From Blastobasis lacticolella (Eukaryota > Arthropoda > Insecta > Lepidoptera > Blastobasidae), in contig LR990060.1 in NCBI GenBank assembly GCA_905147135.1, forward strand, positions 4,852,001-4,916,000: a stretch of DNA of 64,000 nucleotides. Reading direction: 5' to 3'. This document shows, piece by piece, positions 1 to 12,560 of this stretch. The notes below the pieces were generated by a model that was not told where the DNA came from, did not search any database, and worked only from the letters and a program-made list of their open reading frames with translations. Position 1 is the stretch's first letter, and each line of letters begins with the position of its first letter. Made by a program: the position numbers and the translations under genes.

Positions 1-137
1 GATAGCTCCGTTGAGGTCAGATACAAGAGGAGGTGAAATATACGGAGATGTGACATGTGGATAGCGGTTTTCACTTGACTCTTCATTGGCTATTAGTGGT
101 ATCTGATAAAGTAACAACAATAATAAATAATAAATAA

Positions 138-306
138 ATATGGTTGGACAATTCACAGCGCCATCTAGCCCCAAAGAAAGCAAAGACTGAGGACTGGGTG
201 CCAGAGAACTGATAAACTACTTATATATTTTTAAATACATACTTATTATACAAGTAACATCCAGACCCATAACAGAAATTAAAATTAATAATTTCAATTT
301 CTGTCC
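138..306 (-). repeat. SINE-2 copy, partial
   Basis: Minus-oriented fragment of a tRNA-headed SINE family that recurs at about 352-486, 487-720, 55395-55690 and 62709-62800. The shared body includes the words GCGCCATCTAGCCCCAAA and AATACATACTTATTATACA and a stretch rich in AAATTAAAAT. The tRNA-like head is absent here. Confidence 0.7.
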
Positions 307-351
307 ACAATTACTTCCACTTACGAAGGAAACATTTAATAAATAAATAAA

Positions 352-486
352 TAATAAATGTGCTTGGACAAATTCACACAGCGCCATCTAGCCCCAAAGT
401 AAGCAAAGCTTGTATTATGGGTGATAAATAACTGATAAACTACTTAAATACTTTTTTTCTTCTTAAATACATACTTATCATACATA
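352..486 (-). repeat. SINE-2 copy, head-truncated
   Basis: Second minus-oriented SINE-2 body. It abuts the plus-oriented copy that starts near 487, so the pair forms an imperfect inverted repeat of about 370 bp that could fold in RNA. Orientation follows the order of the GCGCCATCTAGCCCC and CATACTTATCATACA blocks. Confidence 0.7.
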
Positions 487-720
487 TGGAATCCCGGTCG
501 AATGAGGTCCTGGGTTAGATTCCCGGCCGGGCAGAAATTTAAAATGATGAATTTTAATTTCTGTTACGGGTCTGGGTGTCCTATGTATAATAAGTATGTA
601 TTTAAAAAAAAGTATATTTGTAGTATACCAGTTAGCTAGGACCCATAGCACAAGCTTTGCTTAGTTTGGGGCTAGATGGCGCTGTGTGAATTTGTCCACG
701 ATTATTTATTTATTTATTGA
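487..720 (+). repeat. SINE-2 copy with tRNA-like head
   Basis: Plus-oriented copy. A degenerate RNA polymerase III B box (GGGTTAGATTCCC) is followed by CGGCCGGGCAGAAATTT, the family body, and an ATTT-rich tail at 705-718. The head resembles a tRNA but no acceptor stem can be paired, so it is not called a tRNA gene. Confidence 0.7.
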
Positions 721-2240
721 TGATGAGGTGCGCATGGCTGTGCTTCAGGGTTTCCACACAACAAAAAAGTTGTCATCTCGAGATGCTACTTTTTTTACCG
801 ATTATTTGAGTTATATAAATTATAAAAGCACCTATTGTCAATCCATTTGGCACGAACTTTAGTTTCGGCTTTGTATTTTTACACGCGTGTGTTAGAAAGG
901 GTGTATAGAGTGTACAGATCTAGGGTGTGAATTTAAGTATTTAGAAGATATTAATGATGGTGGCCTAGTATTTTATTGAAAACTAAGGGTGGAAAGCTTA
1001 ATGAAATAAAAATAGAGCATATTAGTTAAATATAAATAGCTATTTATTCAGGAAAGGAAATCATATTTAAACACACAGATTAGATCAAATTAGATAAGTT
1101 ATTATATTATAGGTTAGGCAATCATAGCAAACAAAGTTACATGGGAAATATAACAATATGTAATGAACATAATAAAACATGGCAAAATACATATTTATCC
1201 CTCAAAATGGGACAGTGGTATTACGTACGATTCAATAAATAACTGATTATATAAATTAATAAAACTAATACAAAATATAAGCAACAATAATACAATGCAA
1301 GTTTGTACTTAACTCTGTGCTGGGTCTGGAGCAAAAAGCCCCTTCCCTGTCTCCCGACTGGGTTTATATAACCAACATTTAAACGGAAATCAGAAGCCGT
1401 TACATTTCAACCAATGACAGCACATTATATTAATTCTAATTAACTATGAAATATTGTGCAAAGAAAATAACCAAATTCATCGATACATTAAATATTTAGA
1501 AACCTAACTTTTAGTTAATTAGTACTGAATGTACTCAAAGATTAAACATCGTTCAGGAATCTCGTACATTCGTTCAACAATAATTATAATTTTATTTGGT
1601 AATATTATTTATTATTAATCACGATAGTTTTACTTTTAAATAACAATCAAAAATAGACTATAATATCATATAATATAACACGTGCAACAGAGACGACACT
1701 CTACGAAGCTGAACTAGTCAATGTTCATTATTTACTGCCAACCTACCTCCAATTCGTTACCGACCGGACCTTCGGTTATTTAACTAATTGTGAACCAATA
1801 TTGCCAATAATATAAAATTAATACTGAAAAATAATATGTGTGCTCTATTTTATGGGATATTTGGATAAAGCCTGAACAAGATATCTACCACGGTAGAACA
1901 AGCTGACATTTTAAATTCGTAGTGTCACCATATTCTGGAGTTGCTACCTGATACCTTTTTAACATTTATTCTATTTTATAGATTCCAAGAGGTAGTAGCC
2001 AGAGCTCGGTGGTTCAAACCTCGCTTGTACATTTCTTAATATTTTTTCATTTTCAGGAACGCAAATTCTATATCATACATTTTTCTATTCCATAAAATTT
2101 TCGCACCGATAGAGATCGTTATCGTTACCAGTAGGCAGAGGTCGACGGTTCAAACTCGGTTTTCCAGGAAGGCAAAAGAAAAAAATGTGACAGCTGGCGG
2201 TTTGCTAGCGGTCAGCTCGACTTACTTTTCCCCGTATATT
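721..2240. other. AT-rich intergenic stretch, no gene seen
   Basis: All frames are closed by frequent stops. Two short segments near 1995-2025 and 2125-2155 each carry a GGTTCAAAC-type B-box word and may be old SINE heads. Nothing else could be assigned. Confidence 0.4.
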
Positions 2241-2276
2241 AATTCTCCGTATATTTATTTTTCTCTTTGGTATCTA

Positions 2277-2500
2277 CTAAAAAGGACAACAGCTAATAAA
2301 CCGTAACATGGGTACCGTACAAGGCCAGTAATCCCCTAGATGGGTCCGCAAATTCCATACATCAGAAACGGAAAGTATTTTTTCTATGTAATACGGCAGA
2401 CAAATAGGAGGATGCGGGCCACTTGATGGAAAGTGGTCACCGCCGCTTATGGACATCAGAAACACCAACGGTGCTATCAATACGTTGCCCGCCTTTAATA
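2277..2500 (-). repeat. Interspersed repeat R2, divergent fragment
   Basis: Contains the reverse complement of the R2 words seen better preserved at 3728-3961 and 10862-11095, including the segment that reads CTGATGGAAAGTGGTCACC-like on one strand. R2 is a short noncoding repeat typical of lepidopteran genomes. Confidence 0.5.
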
Positions 2501-2631
2501 GATAAGAAAATATGTATAGTATAAGACAATCTGGAATTTACTCTCAATTCATTCTCATTCATTACCTTATATTACCGTAATTTAACATTTGGAAAACATG
2601 GTGAGATAACCAACACGTTCAGTATGAGAAA

Positions 2632-2745
2632 ATCTGGTCAGGTTCCCTTGTTAACAGGGTCACTGGGGTCAGTTGGCAATCGCTCTAATGTCTACCTGAT
2701 CTGTTAAATCCTAGATCATGGTCAAATTTTTCCGCCACCGCACCC
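2632..2745 (+). repeat. SINE-1 fragment
   Basis: Matches the 3' half of the complete SINE-1 copy at 30860-31234 (TCTGGTCAGGTTCCC, then GATCTG..AAATCCT..GATCATGGTC). The head is missing and the copy is diverged. Confidence 0.6.
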
Positions 2746-2816
2746 TCCGACGATAGATTTCATCCACACCATCAAGGCTCCTATCTCAAACTAATTTACG
2801 GGCATCGCGACCATTG

Positions 2817-3029
2817 TTACCGTGCAAGATGTGAAAAGACCTCACTCCCAAAGTCTTTCCTCTGCTTATGGGGTTCTTCATAAGGCATGTCTACAGGTAC
2901 CTCATAGGCTGGCACCGCATCCACTTCCCTTACGTTGCAGATGTCCTGGGCTAAGGTGGCCGTTTTCCATTTCAGGTGGACCGTCTGTCCGTGCGCCCCC
3001 CTAGGCAACAAAAAATGGTCATAGCGCAC
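2817..3029 (-). other. Unassigned 70-codon open stretch
   Basis: An uninterrupted reading frame of 70 codons whose composition looks protein-like (for example RYDHFLLPRGAHGQTVHLKW). No start context, splice signals or recognised domain could be found. It may be a relic of a transposon protein; function unknown. Confidence 0.2.
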
Positions 3030-3471
3030 CTCGGACCCTTGCGCGAATTATGTTGTTGACGCTGAGTTTAGTTTAAAGAATAATTCAATATGTAAAATTA
3101 ATTTATACAAATCCGGCAGAGTTCAAGCTTACTGTCTAATACAAGATAATAGACAAAGATTCAATCTCAATAAGCATCTTAAACATGTACTAAATTAAAT
3201 AATTAGTCAGCACTATTGGCTTACTGGACTTTGAGTCTGGCGTGATGAGTCAGATGTGCTGACAAAGCACACATAACTCGCGCGAGAGTGCAACCGGAAT
3301 ATTGACGCCATGATTATTAGTGTAACTTATCACAATTTTCATCAACTTTGTTTGTCTTGATCGTGTCGTGAAATTAGGTCTCTGAATAAGACCACTAGCT
3401 ATTCTAATTAACTAAGAGTCGACATATTTCGTTATGGTAATTTAATAAAAGAATAATCATCTCATCTTTGC

Positions 3472-3632
3472 GTTAATATCCCGGTTGTGCTCTCACAAAC
3501 GAGGGCACGGGGTCCACCTAGACCATGATCCAGGATTTGGCAAATCAGGTAATTACAGTGGAGCAACTGCCATCTGACCTCCGTGACCCTGCTACCAGGG
3601 GAACCTGACCAGATTGGATCATGGTTACACAT
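3472..3632 (-). repeat. SINE-1 copy, partial
   Basis: Minus-oriented SINE-1: CCCGGTTGTGCTCTC, GACCATGATCCAGGATTTGG, then GAACCTGACCAGATTGGATC. Same order as in the copies near 5028, 28890, 35378 and 49541. Confidence 0.7.
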
Positions 3633-3727
3633 TTTCGTCACGATATTTTCCCTTACCGTAAAAGTATAGGTTAGTATTCAGCAAATTTAATAAAAGAATA
3701 AACATATAATATAAATTGTGTTGTGTT

Positions 3728-3961
3728 TCTGCCGGTGAGTAAGGTTTCCAGAGCTCCATGGGGTGGGAATTTGGGGAACCGTGGCTTTGGCAGTGGAGGG
3801 ATATTTGCAGTTTTGCTGCCAGAGTAACGTGTTATAGAGGTGGGCAACGCATTAGCGATAGTCTCGGTGTTGCTAATGGCATAAATAAGGCAGTGGTGAC
3901 CACTTTCCATCAGGTAGCCCGCTTGCCTGTTTGCCTATCGTATGACATAAAGAAAAAAAAA
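3728..3961 (+). repeat. Interspersed repeat R2, near full length
   Basis: Runs from TCTGCCGGTGAGTAAGG through TGGCTTTGGCAGTGGAG, GTGGGCAACGCATT and GTGACCACTTTCCATCAGG to a short A-rich end. Nearly the same sequence lies at 10862-11095 and, split, at 5946-6415. The open frames across it are not conserved among copies, so it is noncoding. Confidence 0.65.
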
Positions 3962-3999
3962 GGATGAAAATAACTAACTAAAATTACATTATCCAAAAA

Positions 4000-4890
4000 C
4001 CCTAATCTTTAAATCTATATGTAAAAATATCACCTAAATCGCTGCTATTGTTGGGGGTGGTGCCCATAAGACGGATGGCTACATTTCCCCGCTGGATGGC
4101 TATCCCTATTCGTTGGCCGAGGAATGACCCAGCCCTGCGCTCACAGGTGGCACGAAAATAAACACTTAAATTGGCAAATAACTTGTTTGCTTCAGGACGC
4201 CACGGTCCCAGAATGATTTCTGTAATTGATATTGAAAAAATTCATTTCAGTCAGATACATCCATAGAGATACACAATATCTCTTACATACGAGTACTTGT
4301 GTTGGTAGTTATTGTATAAGACGTTTGTCTTCGAAATTACTGTTCGATATTTTATCGATTAGATATTACAAACATGCTTACGATGTGGAGCTTTACGCAG
4401 TGACGCAGCAAAGAGGAATTCCACCGGTCCTTGAACACATTTAGGAGACTGTTGGTGCTAGAGCGGAGAAGAGTGGGCATAGAAGCTGATTTCTTTCGGA
4501 TTATGGCATAAAGGTCATCCGTATGCACCTTCGCGAACATCAAGGATGCACTGAATCGCCACTTCAGCATTACCAGTACCCGAAACGCATTCCAAGCAGA
4601 TCCAGGCTGCCCGTAGTTAATGGTTGAATGTCGCCAAATTAGTAACCTATATCCATCCTATATCAAAATCACACCGAAGAGATCATTATTCAATTTAGGA
4701 AGTTAATTTAGTTAGTGAACCGGATGGGTGAGGTTGTCAACAATACCGTCAAATATTAAGCTATTAGCATAGGGACAGATACGTTCACAGACTGGTATAT
4801 TGGCAGAGAGCGTCGTTTAATCAAGTTGGCTTACGGGATGTTACACAACTAGGGACAACAAATAATTTGGTCCCCGGTTCGCCCGACTGA
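4000..4890. other. Intergenic, no gene seen
   Basis: Only short overlapping frames on both strands occur here, with no recognised domain or splice structure. Nothing could be assigned. Confidence 0.35.
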
Positions 4891-5027
4891 TGTGTACAAT
4901 CATTTGTCAATATGTTTGCTGATGCCTTCTTGGCTTGACGCCAGATGTCGGTTCCTTCCTGTTGCTACTATATTATTTCTGGGCATTTGCCCCCGTCTCT
5001 ACCTACGTTACTGGTCTGGTCATCTTG

Positions 5028-5300
5028 GTGATGTGCCATTGAGGCTTGACCATAATCCAGGATTTGACAGATCAGATAATTATAGTGGAGCGACTGCCAT
5101 TTGACCTCCGTAACCCAGAGGAACCTGACCAGATTGGATCATGGTTACACAGTCAGTCGCCTAATTGTGTAGGTTTCATCACGATGTTTTCTTACACCGT
5201 AAGAACATCGGTTAAGGATTAACTAATGTACAGAACTCAGAAAAGTGGCATTGGTTCATGACAGCGCTGTGATTTGAACCTGGTACCTCTTGTTTACGAG
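5028..5300 (-). repeat. SINE-1 copy
   Basis: Minus-oriented copy with GACCATAATCCAGGATTTGAC, GGTTACACAGTCAGTCGCC, the CACGATGTTTTC segment and the CTTGTTTACGAGTC segment that lies just inside the tRNA-like head. The head is degraded. Confidence 0.65.
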
Positions 5301-5945
5301 TCATATAAATAGGATAGTTTCTGGTTATCCCTATGAGATAATCATCATTGGTATTAAACATATATTGTAGATGATTTGAACAGCGTCATCGTTAGGGGTT
5401 TGTGTACGGCACTTTCTCTGACTGTAGAGCCCAACATCAGCAGTGGTTACAAAGTGAGCAGACATAAGATTTCGCCCTGGATGGCAAGGGATTGTTAGCG
5501 CATTCATGCTGTTTCGCGCGTCTGTCGGCAAGATCTTAAAAACCAGGTATTGTCGTGTATGGTCATACTGTCCGTAATAGTCTTCCGCTAAACGGGACGG
5601 TCGACAGCCAGGAGATACAGGCGTGAATATGTGGGTACCTGTTTATTATTTTAGTAGAATTTAATATCTAGTAATCGTAATAATAAAGTGCTAACGGGAA
5701 CGCACCTAGAATGGAGTGGGCGGTGTACTTAATGAGGTTTCCTTCGTCCCTCTTTACCCTCGGCCCAATTTAAGTTATTGAATTTATTCTATATGGATCG
5801 ACTTTTGATGTGGTCTAAATCGTATTATGCTAAATAGTGACGCAGGTCTCGGGCCACTCGGTTACCCTCGTTGTCTTACGGCCGGTTCCAAATTTAAACA
5901 GACTGGTGGCTGTGAAAAAGCTAAACCATTTGTTGCATTGCATAT

Positions 5946-6415
5946 AGGCTCCATGGGGTGGGGATGGGGGGAACCGTGGCTTTGGCAGTGAAGGGGCATT
6001 TGCATTTTTGCTGCCTGAGCAACGTGTTACAGAGGTGGGCAACGCATTGACGATAGATTAGATTAGATTAGATTTATTTATTTATCTATGAAAATTACCT
6101 TATATTATTATACATTTCATAACATAAGTAACTCACAAGGATATCGTCTTAAATTTGAATATAACAATGTCATGGTAAATATACAAATATTAGTAGCATG
6201 TCAAATTATAAATCATTATATAATAAAATAAAAATTTGATACAATATGATAAGTGAGTAGGTAGGTAGGTATACAAACAATACCTAAGGATTAAAACATC
6301 ATGTCTGATCAACATGATACTCTTGGTGTTGCTAATATCTATAGGCAGTGGTGACCACATTCCATCAGGTGGCCTGCCTGCCTGTTTGCCTACCGTATGG
6401 CATAAATAAAAAATA
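5946..6415 (+). repeat. Repeat R2 copy split by a ~260-bp insertion
   Basis: R2 sequence runs to about 6053 (ACGCATTGACGATA), breaks, and resumes near 6316 (GATACTCTTGGTGTTGC) where the intact copy at 10862 continues without a gap. The inserted 6054-6316 stretch starts with repeated GATTA units and is AT-rich, like the reverse of a LINE 3' tail; its family is not identified. Confidence 0.6.
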
Positions 6416-6419
6416 AAAA

Positions 6420-7372
6420 CCACGCGGCTAAGCTATATATATCTGGATGGCAATATAGGCAGACTATGTAATTGTCAGAAATTTTCAGACCGTCATTTGT
6501 TTACTGATAATGGATGTACAGAATTAAAGCCAATAACGGATTAATAGCTTATGTTATTTCTAAAGCTGTTAAGTTGATTGGCTTCATATTTTTTAATCGT
6601 TGATTGGATATTTATATATACAAAATTGTTTTTAGCTCAGCGAAAGGCCTCGACTTTTCCCATATAAATTGTATGTCAAACCTTCATTATGCAACATTAT
6701 AGTTATTGTCCGGAATTTCGTCAGCGTGAAATAAGGTTATGTGTATATGATATTCAGGGATTGGCAAATCGTATATAAAAGTCTTCGGATTGGTCTAAAC
6801 ATACATCCTTACAAACTATCCTATTTATACTTTAAATATTTATCGAGCTCTATTATGGGACAGTCTGAAAGCCAGCGATGTGTTTGACTGCTGCCATTCA
6901 TAGCATTAAGCTGAGGCTTGTCCAATTTGATCCAATGACGCATCACCCTGCTTCCTTATTCTGTTAGTTTTAATTTTTTGAAAGTGTTATTGGGCCAAAT
7001 AAATATACGTATGTATGTAATATGTCTATAAATTTAACATTATTATAAATTATCTACTACCTACTTTTGTAGGTCAATACTAATAAATATGGAGAGGTTT
7101 TTTAGAATTCATATATTAATTATATTGACAAGAGAAATAATACTGTAACAAAAACAAAACAAATATTATTTTACTACAACAACAATACAATTACACAACA
7201 CATAATAGTACAATTTCAATGTAATAACAAACGATATATATCACAATAAACAAAAACCAACAAAGGTAAATTACATGGAAGTGAAAAAAGTCAGACCAAG
7301 CCTAGTAACAAGTCACAAACTATAAATAAAGACAATCATGAAATAACAAATGGCTTTTGAATAATGTATCAT
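6420..7372. other. AT-rich intergenic stretch
   Basis: No coding or repeat family recognised. Frames are short and closed. Confidence 0.3.
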
Positions 7373-7730
7373 ATTCATCCTTGTGTCGGTTTGTTTCCGG
7401 AGAAAATCAACTTGAGAATTTCAGAAAAAGACCGAGTCTCATCCCGCCGGTGTCTTTACGTCGTTGTGTCTTGAATTTAAGGCTCCTTATTTCAGGTGGT
7501 AGGACTCTGTCAAGCCTGAGGAGTACTCCTGGCGTACGCCTGGGTGAGTACCACATTCATCCCTGTGTCGGTTTGTTTCCGGAGAAATTCAACTTGAAGA
7601 TTTCAAAGAAAGACCGAGTCTCATCCCGCCGGTGTCTTTTCGTCGTTGTGTCTTAAATTTAAGGCTCTATATTTCAGGTGGTAGGACTCTGTCAAGCCTG
7701 AGGAGTACGCCTGGGTGAGTATCACCATCT
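7373..7730 (+). repeat. Two-unit tandem duplication, period ~182 bp
   Basis: Unit 1 (7373-7554) and unit 2 (7555 to about 7730) both run ATTCATCC.TGTGTCGG, GACCGAGTCTCATCCCGCC, TTTCAGGTGGTAGGACTCTG, GCCTGAGGAGTAC, GCCTGGGTGAGTA. Unit 1 has a small extra stretch near its end. A long frame runs across both units but is not homologous to a known protein by eye. Confidence 0.75.
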
Positions 7731-9100
7731 TATCTATTTCTGCCGCCAAGCAACAATGCTTGCATTATTGTTTTCCGATTTTAATGATAAGGAAGCCAGC
7801 ACAATTACAGGCATGAGGCCTTTCATCTTAGTCCTCGCAATGACGACGCATCTGCTGTTCTACATTTTGTTGCCCTAAATGTATGAATCGCCGATTATAT
7901 GGACGATAGTTACCGCTTAGGATCAGGTGGGCTATCTGCTCGTTTGTAGCATAAAAACTTGTATTATGTAGCATAAAAAAATAATTTACAGTATAAAACA
8001 AATTTTAACTTATGACTGTTTATATACTTATGATACGATATCCTTACCTTGAGAAAATAGAACCCGAAATAAATAAAAAATAAATAAAACGACTATGTCT
8101 ACGTGAAATTCCTTGCTCGAAAGTACAATTAACTATAATATGCAGGTAAGTATAATAGGTAGACAAGTAAAAGTTAGGGGACCTTGCCTGGACATAATTC
8201 CGAATTTTAGTTTTCGACCTCGAAGAGCTTGGGCTACCTTGGGGAAGGGTCAAAATACCTCGAAATTGTAGGACATTTTCCAGGTTTTTCAATAACTCGA
8301 AAACGGGCGCCTATAGCAAAACAAATGAAATTGTATTTGCATATTCACATGTTTGATTAAGTGAGAGTTGCTCATAAAAATAAATGACACTGGTTTCACT
8401 TATAACGTCACCCTAAAAATTGGACCACTTTACGATCTTTGCGTACGCACTGTCACAATCATAACACCCAGAACAAATCCTCAGAAGCCGTACGTAAATC
8501 TGAATACACTGCCATTCAATCCCATATTAACCGTAAAAGTCCACGTTGGAAAATAAAGCGCTATCCAGTCCAGCTAGAGCTATCTCCATGCAGCCCTTTC
8601 GAAGATAGATTGAAATAAATATGGATGGCGGACTGTTTGATAAAAAGAGGTCCGGGAGCGCTAGCATTACCAATTGGGTGGGGCCGCACTATGAGCGTGT
8701 CTATAATTGCTTTATTCTGTGACGGAATATGACTGTAACAAAGCATAAGTCTAGTCACAAATGCTGGATTGTCAGTATTTATTTATTGCACAAAAATATA
8801 GTACAGTATCACAGTATTCTGCATTGATATAATGATACAAGCCGTATTGTGTCTGTGTAGTAGTATATAACGCCAACAACAGGTATCGTACAACGTGATG
8901 TTATCAAGGCTAACCATCTGTACCTTCGTATACAAGAAATTGAGCATCAGGGTTTTCTGCAGCGTATTTTAAAAATTGCGATGTCTAGTTCGGTAGCCAA
9001 GAGTAGAGATTATAACAATGTGGTATTGTATAGGTATAATCTAAAGTGCAGGAGATTCAAATGGTAATGTGCCAGTGACAATTTCGCAAGATGGTTGTAT
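7731..9100. other. Intergenic, no gene seen
   Basis: Contains a poor R2-like word set near 7900-7960 (GATCAGGTGGGCTATCTGCTCG) and otherwise nothing that could be assigned. Confidence 0.3.
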
Positions 9101-9104
9101 AATA

Positions 9105-9480
9105 TATTAGGAACATCGAATTGAACTCCATAATCCCGTCCGGCCACCATATAGCACTCGGAAACCACTTCATCATCATCACATTTAAGAGTATGACTCT
9201 TGTCGGTGGAGCAATCGCTACTCTTCTCTCCTGTCTGCCTCTTCATCTCTTTATCACTCTCAAAAAGTTGCCATGTTTTATTAAATGTCTTAGCATTTTA
9301 CCCCTTCTGTTCTCAATAACTTTCAGTAAATTTCGCTTCTATTTCACTAATTTCAATACTTCTTCGTTTGTCTTTTTTCCGTCCAGCTAATCCTTTCCAT
9401 TCTTCTCCAGCACCACATTTCAAATGCCTCCAATCTCTTCGTATCCTCCGCAATCAGCGTCCACGTCTCACTCCCGTACA
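9105..9480 (-). repeat. Probable LINE-derived fragment
   Basis: The minus strand has an open stretch with ESDKEMKRQTGEKSSDCSTD-like sequence, and 9395-9480 resembles the 3' region of RTE-type LINEs common in Lepidoptera (CCATTCTTCTCCAGCACCAC, GTCTCACTCCCGTACAGTGC). The family assignment is from memory of such repeats and is tentative. Confidence 0.35.
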
Positions 9481-10499
9481 GTGCAACACTTCAGATATAA
9501 ACTTTAATTAATAGTTTTTTAGAGAAACTAGCTATTTTTTATTTGAATAGGTGCTTTAATATCTTGATTACATCTGGAGTAATTGGTGATTATACTACCC
9601 AAATACTTAAAACTGGTTACATCCTTTATTGTTTGATTATTTAATTGAATTGGTCTATGGTTTATGGTTTATGCAAATGTAATTCACAATTTAGGATTTT
9701 ATATTGTAGAAAGTAGTATTTTCTTGTTGAAGTGCCATCTCCTACCGGAGATAGAAATATATTTTGATATTTGATGCTGCTGTCCGAAACAACTATCTGG
9801 TACTCTGCTTGAAAAAACCCTACGATTTTGAGGCCATATTGTACTTCTTATTCTAGGCTTCCTACGGCCCTCAATATTCCCTTGCATTGTATGGTAGTGT
9901 AGTGTAACTATAACACATACTATTGTTATATCTTCAGTCTAACATAAGCAAGGAAAAAGCCGATTTTATTTACTAGGTTAAGCTAATGTTCCATACTTTT
10001 AACCAGTAATCCGACTCCTGGCCTTTTATGGGTCATCCGCGTACAATAGGACCCTACCCTATGGGATAGAAGGTCAGTATTACCCCAGTTACCCAAAATG
10101 TAACCAATATCTGGGTGAAAAACGACTTTACCCCTATATACTAATGTGTTCATGTAAGCGGGAACACGCCCGCACAAATGTTTTCACTAAACATTTGAAT
10201 AATATTATTGTTTGTGTATCGGATGAAATATAACATGCTGATGGTTCGATGGAAGATAGATTTCACTATAGAGGCAGATGTGTTATGGCTTATCAACAAA
10301 AGGGAGAACGAAATGCCGCCGCCCGCCGGAAAAGACAACAAGTTAAAGACTAATTGATTTTAAAGTATGTGTGTATTCGGTTGGAGTAACACAACACTAC
10401 ACTATGGTATATAATATATTAATATATATTTAGATTATTGTATGTTTTGTATTTATGTCTATCACTTATTTACTATAGAATATATTATAGAATAGTAGT

Positions 10500-10640
10500 G
10501 ACCTGGCAGCAGGGTCACGGAGGTCAGATGGTAGTCGATCCACTGTATAAATTACCTGAACGCCAAATCCTGGATCATGGTCAAGGCGGACCCCGGACCC
10601 TGGTCCTCGAGAGCACAACCGGGACGCTAAGATGTTTATT
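10500..10640 (+). repeat. SINE-1 fragment
   Basis: Matches the SINE-1 3' half: GGCAGCAGGGTCACGGAGGT, ATCCTGGATCATGGTCAAGG, then GAGCACAACCGGGACGCTAA. Confidence 0.65.
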
Positions 10641-10861
10641 TTTATATTATTATTTATTATGAAAGTATGTAACGTGGATGAAGGCGGTACAGCACTCGTC
10701 TCAAACTAGGGCGGACAATGCATTTTTTCTTTCTTTTATTATATTAATTAAGAGAGGTAGGGCATAGTGGGATATCTTGTTCGAATTGGAGCCGCCCGAC
10801 TGGGGAAGTGCTTCCACCTTACAGAATATCGCAGCTAAATAATACTCTTTAAAATAGTATT

Positions 10862-11095
10862 GTGTTTCTGCCGGTGAGTAAGGTTTCCAGTGCTCCAAGG
10901 CGTGAGGATTTGGGGAACCGTGGCTTTGGCAGTGGAGTGGCATTTGCCTTTTTGCTGCCAGAGCAACGTGTTATAGAGGTGGGCAACGCATTGGCGATAC
11001 TCTTGGTGTTGCTAATGTCTATAGGCAGTGGTGACCACTTTCCATCAGGTGGTCCGCTTGCCTGTTTGCCTAACGTACCTATGACATAAAAAAAA
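10862..11095 (+). repeat. Interspersed repeat R2, near full length
   Basis: Best preserved R2 copy, from TTCTGCCGGTGAGTAAGG to the A-rich end after CCTAACGTACC. Its 5' side (10860) is preceded by AGTATTGTG, as at 3715-3725, so the family may begin slightly upstream. Confidence 0.65.
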
Positions 11096-11179
11096 TTATT
11101 ATGTGTCACTTTTTTATTTTTTGTCATGTCGTGATGTCTTGTGGCAATAAACTTCCTTATTCGTATTCTAAAAGAGTTT

Positions 11180-11910
11180 GTCATAATATATTTTGAGTCG
11201 TACGTTGTGAATGACCAACTTCATCACATAAACAGCGTTATCATGACGCTACCAATTGATTCGCTAATTATTGCTTACAACTATGTTTATAATTAACGTA
11301 ATCACTGATTTATTTATTAACTAGCTTTTGCACGCGTCTTCGTTGGCGTGGAAAGGGTTTTCAGTTTATCTTTTTGCCAAAAGACCATTTTTAATGACCT
11401 CTCTAACTTATGCAAGCTTATACTACGGAGAGGCCAAGCTCTATCTCTGGTTCTACCAAAAAGAATTAAATGAAACATGGCCTAGATTTTAAGTTGGACC
11501 CCAAACTACTAAAGTATGTAAACTTCATATGAAAATCCATTTTAGCGACATTTCCATATTTCTTATAGTTTAGCTGGTCTATTTGATTCTACATCAGGTG
11601 TTCCCATTTTCAAACTCAATTATACCCTATATGTTGCCCAGGCTATACATGAAAAAAGTTTCATTTAAACCTTCCAATAGTTAAGGAGATTACCGTGTAC
11701 GAAAAGACAAACACGTTTTTAAACTGTACGTTTCTGCTAGTATTTTTTCATAAAATCGTTTTTTTGTAAATATGTTCAATGTACAGACATACTTATACTA
11801 TTTATTATAATAACGATATTGACTAAGTACATCTGGGACACCAATTTCCTTGAATAATCATGTTTTATGTGGATGTACAGTCTCGTTACTAGCACAAAAT
11901 TATCAAATAC
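11180..11910 (+). other. Displaced upstream region of UGT copy A
   Basis: Segments at about 11198-11330 and 11825-11910 resemble the DNA directly upstream of intact UGT copy B (about 29449-29580 and 29588-29712). Shared words include TGTGGATGTACAGTC and AGCACAAAATTATCA. The two segments are split by about 470 bp of another repeat, and the piece next to the copy A start codon now lies near 17.7 kb. No function is expected; the homology is by eye. Confidence 0.55.
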
Positions 11911-12480
11911 TAGCGGCCCGCCCCGGCTTCGCACGGGTACCACTACGGGTACACGGGTTACACACGACCGCTGCGTAGGGAGCCGACCGCGCGAGTGCGC
12001 CGCGCGGCACTTTATTTCTTGATGACATTGATTCCCCTCCCGTACCCCGTGCTGCCTAGATAGCCGAGCGGACAGAGCGGCGAATACGCGACTTTTTTCT
12101 AATATTCACATTTTTAAACTCGTGATATCTTTCGAATGGAATGTCTGAATTGAATAATTCAGAAAGTTATATAAAGGTTTTAAAGCAGTCGCGAATATGA
12201 AGTAATTGATTTTGATAAGGATTAATACCAAGGTACAAATAAAGAGCGTTTTTTAGCGCCGGCATTTCAATTAAATTTTGAAAATAAAATAACACTTATT
12301 GTGACATAACTATAATAGTTAGACATATACTGTCGCAACAATTTTTGTAGATAATGATGTGTTCTGCAAAGTCGTAGTACATTATTTTGTTCTATCATCA
12401 ATAGTTTTCGCAGCACACGCGATGTAAGGAATTTTTTGGGTATTTTTTTACACCTTGGGTTGTATTGTATTATTGGAGTT
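11911..12480 (+). repeat. Interspersed repeat R5 with GC-rich start
   Basis: Begins TAGCGGCCCGCCCCGGCTTC, also seen at 37805 (CAGCCGCCCCGGCTTCGCAC). It is inserted directly after the UGT-like upstream word ATTATCAAATAC. The stretch beyond about 12110 is AT-rich and unassigned. Confidence 0.5.
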
Positions 12481-12502
12481 TTACCTCCAGTAATACACCT
12501 AC

Positions 12503-12560
12503 CGGGGTAGCAGGGTCACAGAGATCAGATGGGAGTCGCTCCACTGTAATTATCTGATCT
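12503..12560 (+). repeat. SINE-1 fragment, short
   Basis: Matches GGTAGCAGGGTCACAGAGAT, CAGTCGCTCCACTGTAATTA-type SINE-1 words and stops there. Confidence 0.5.

Noticed and set aside
352..720. A designed or functional inverted repeat
   Set aside because: It is explained by two SINE-2 copies in opposite orientation that happen to abut.
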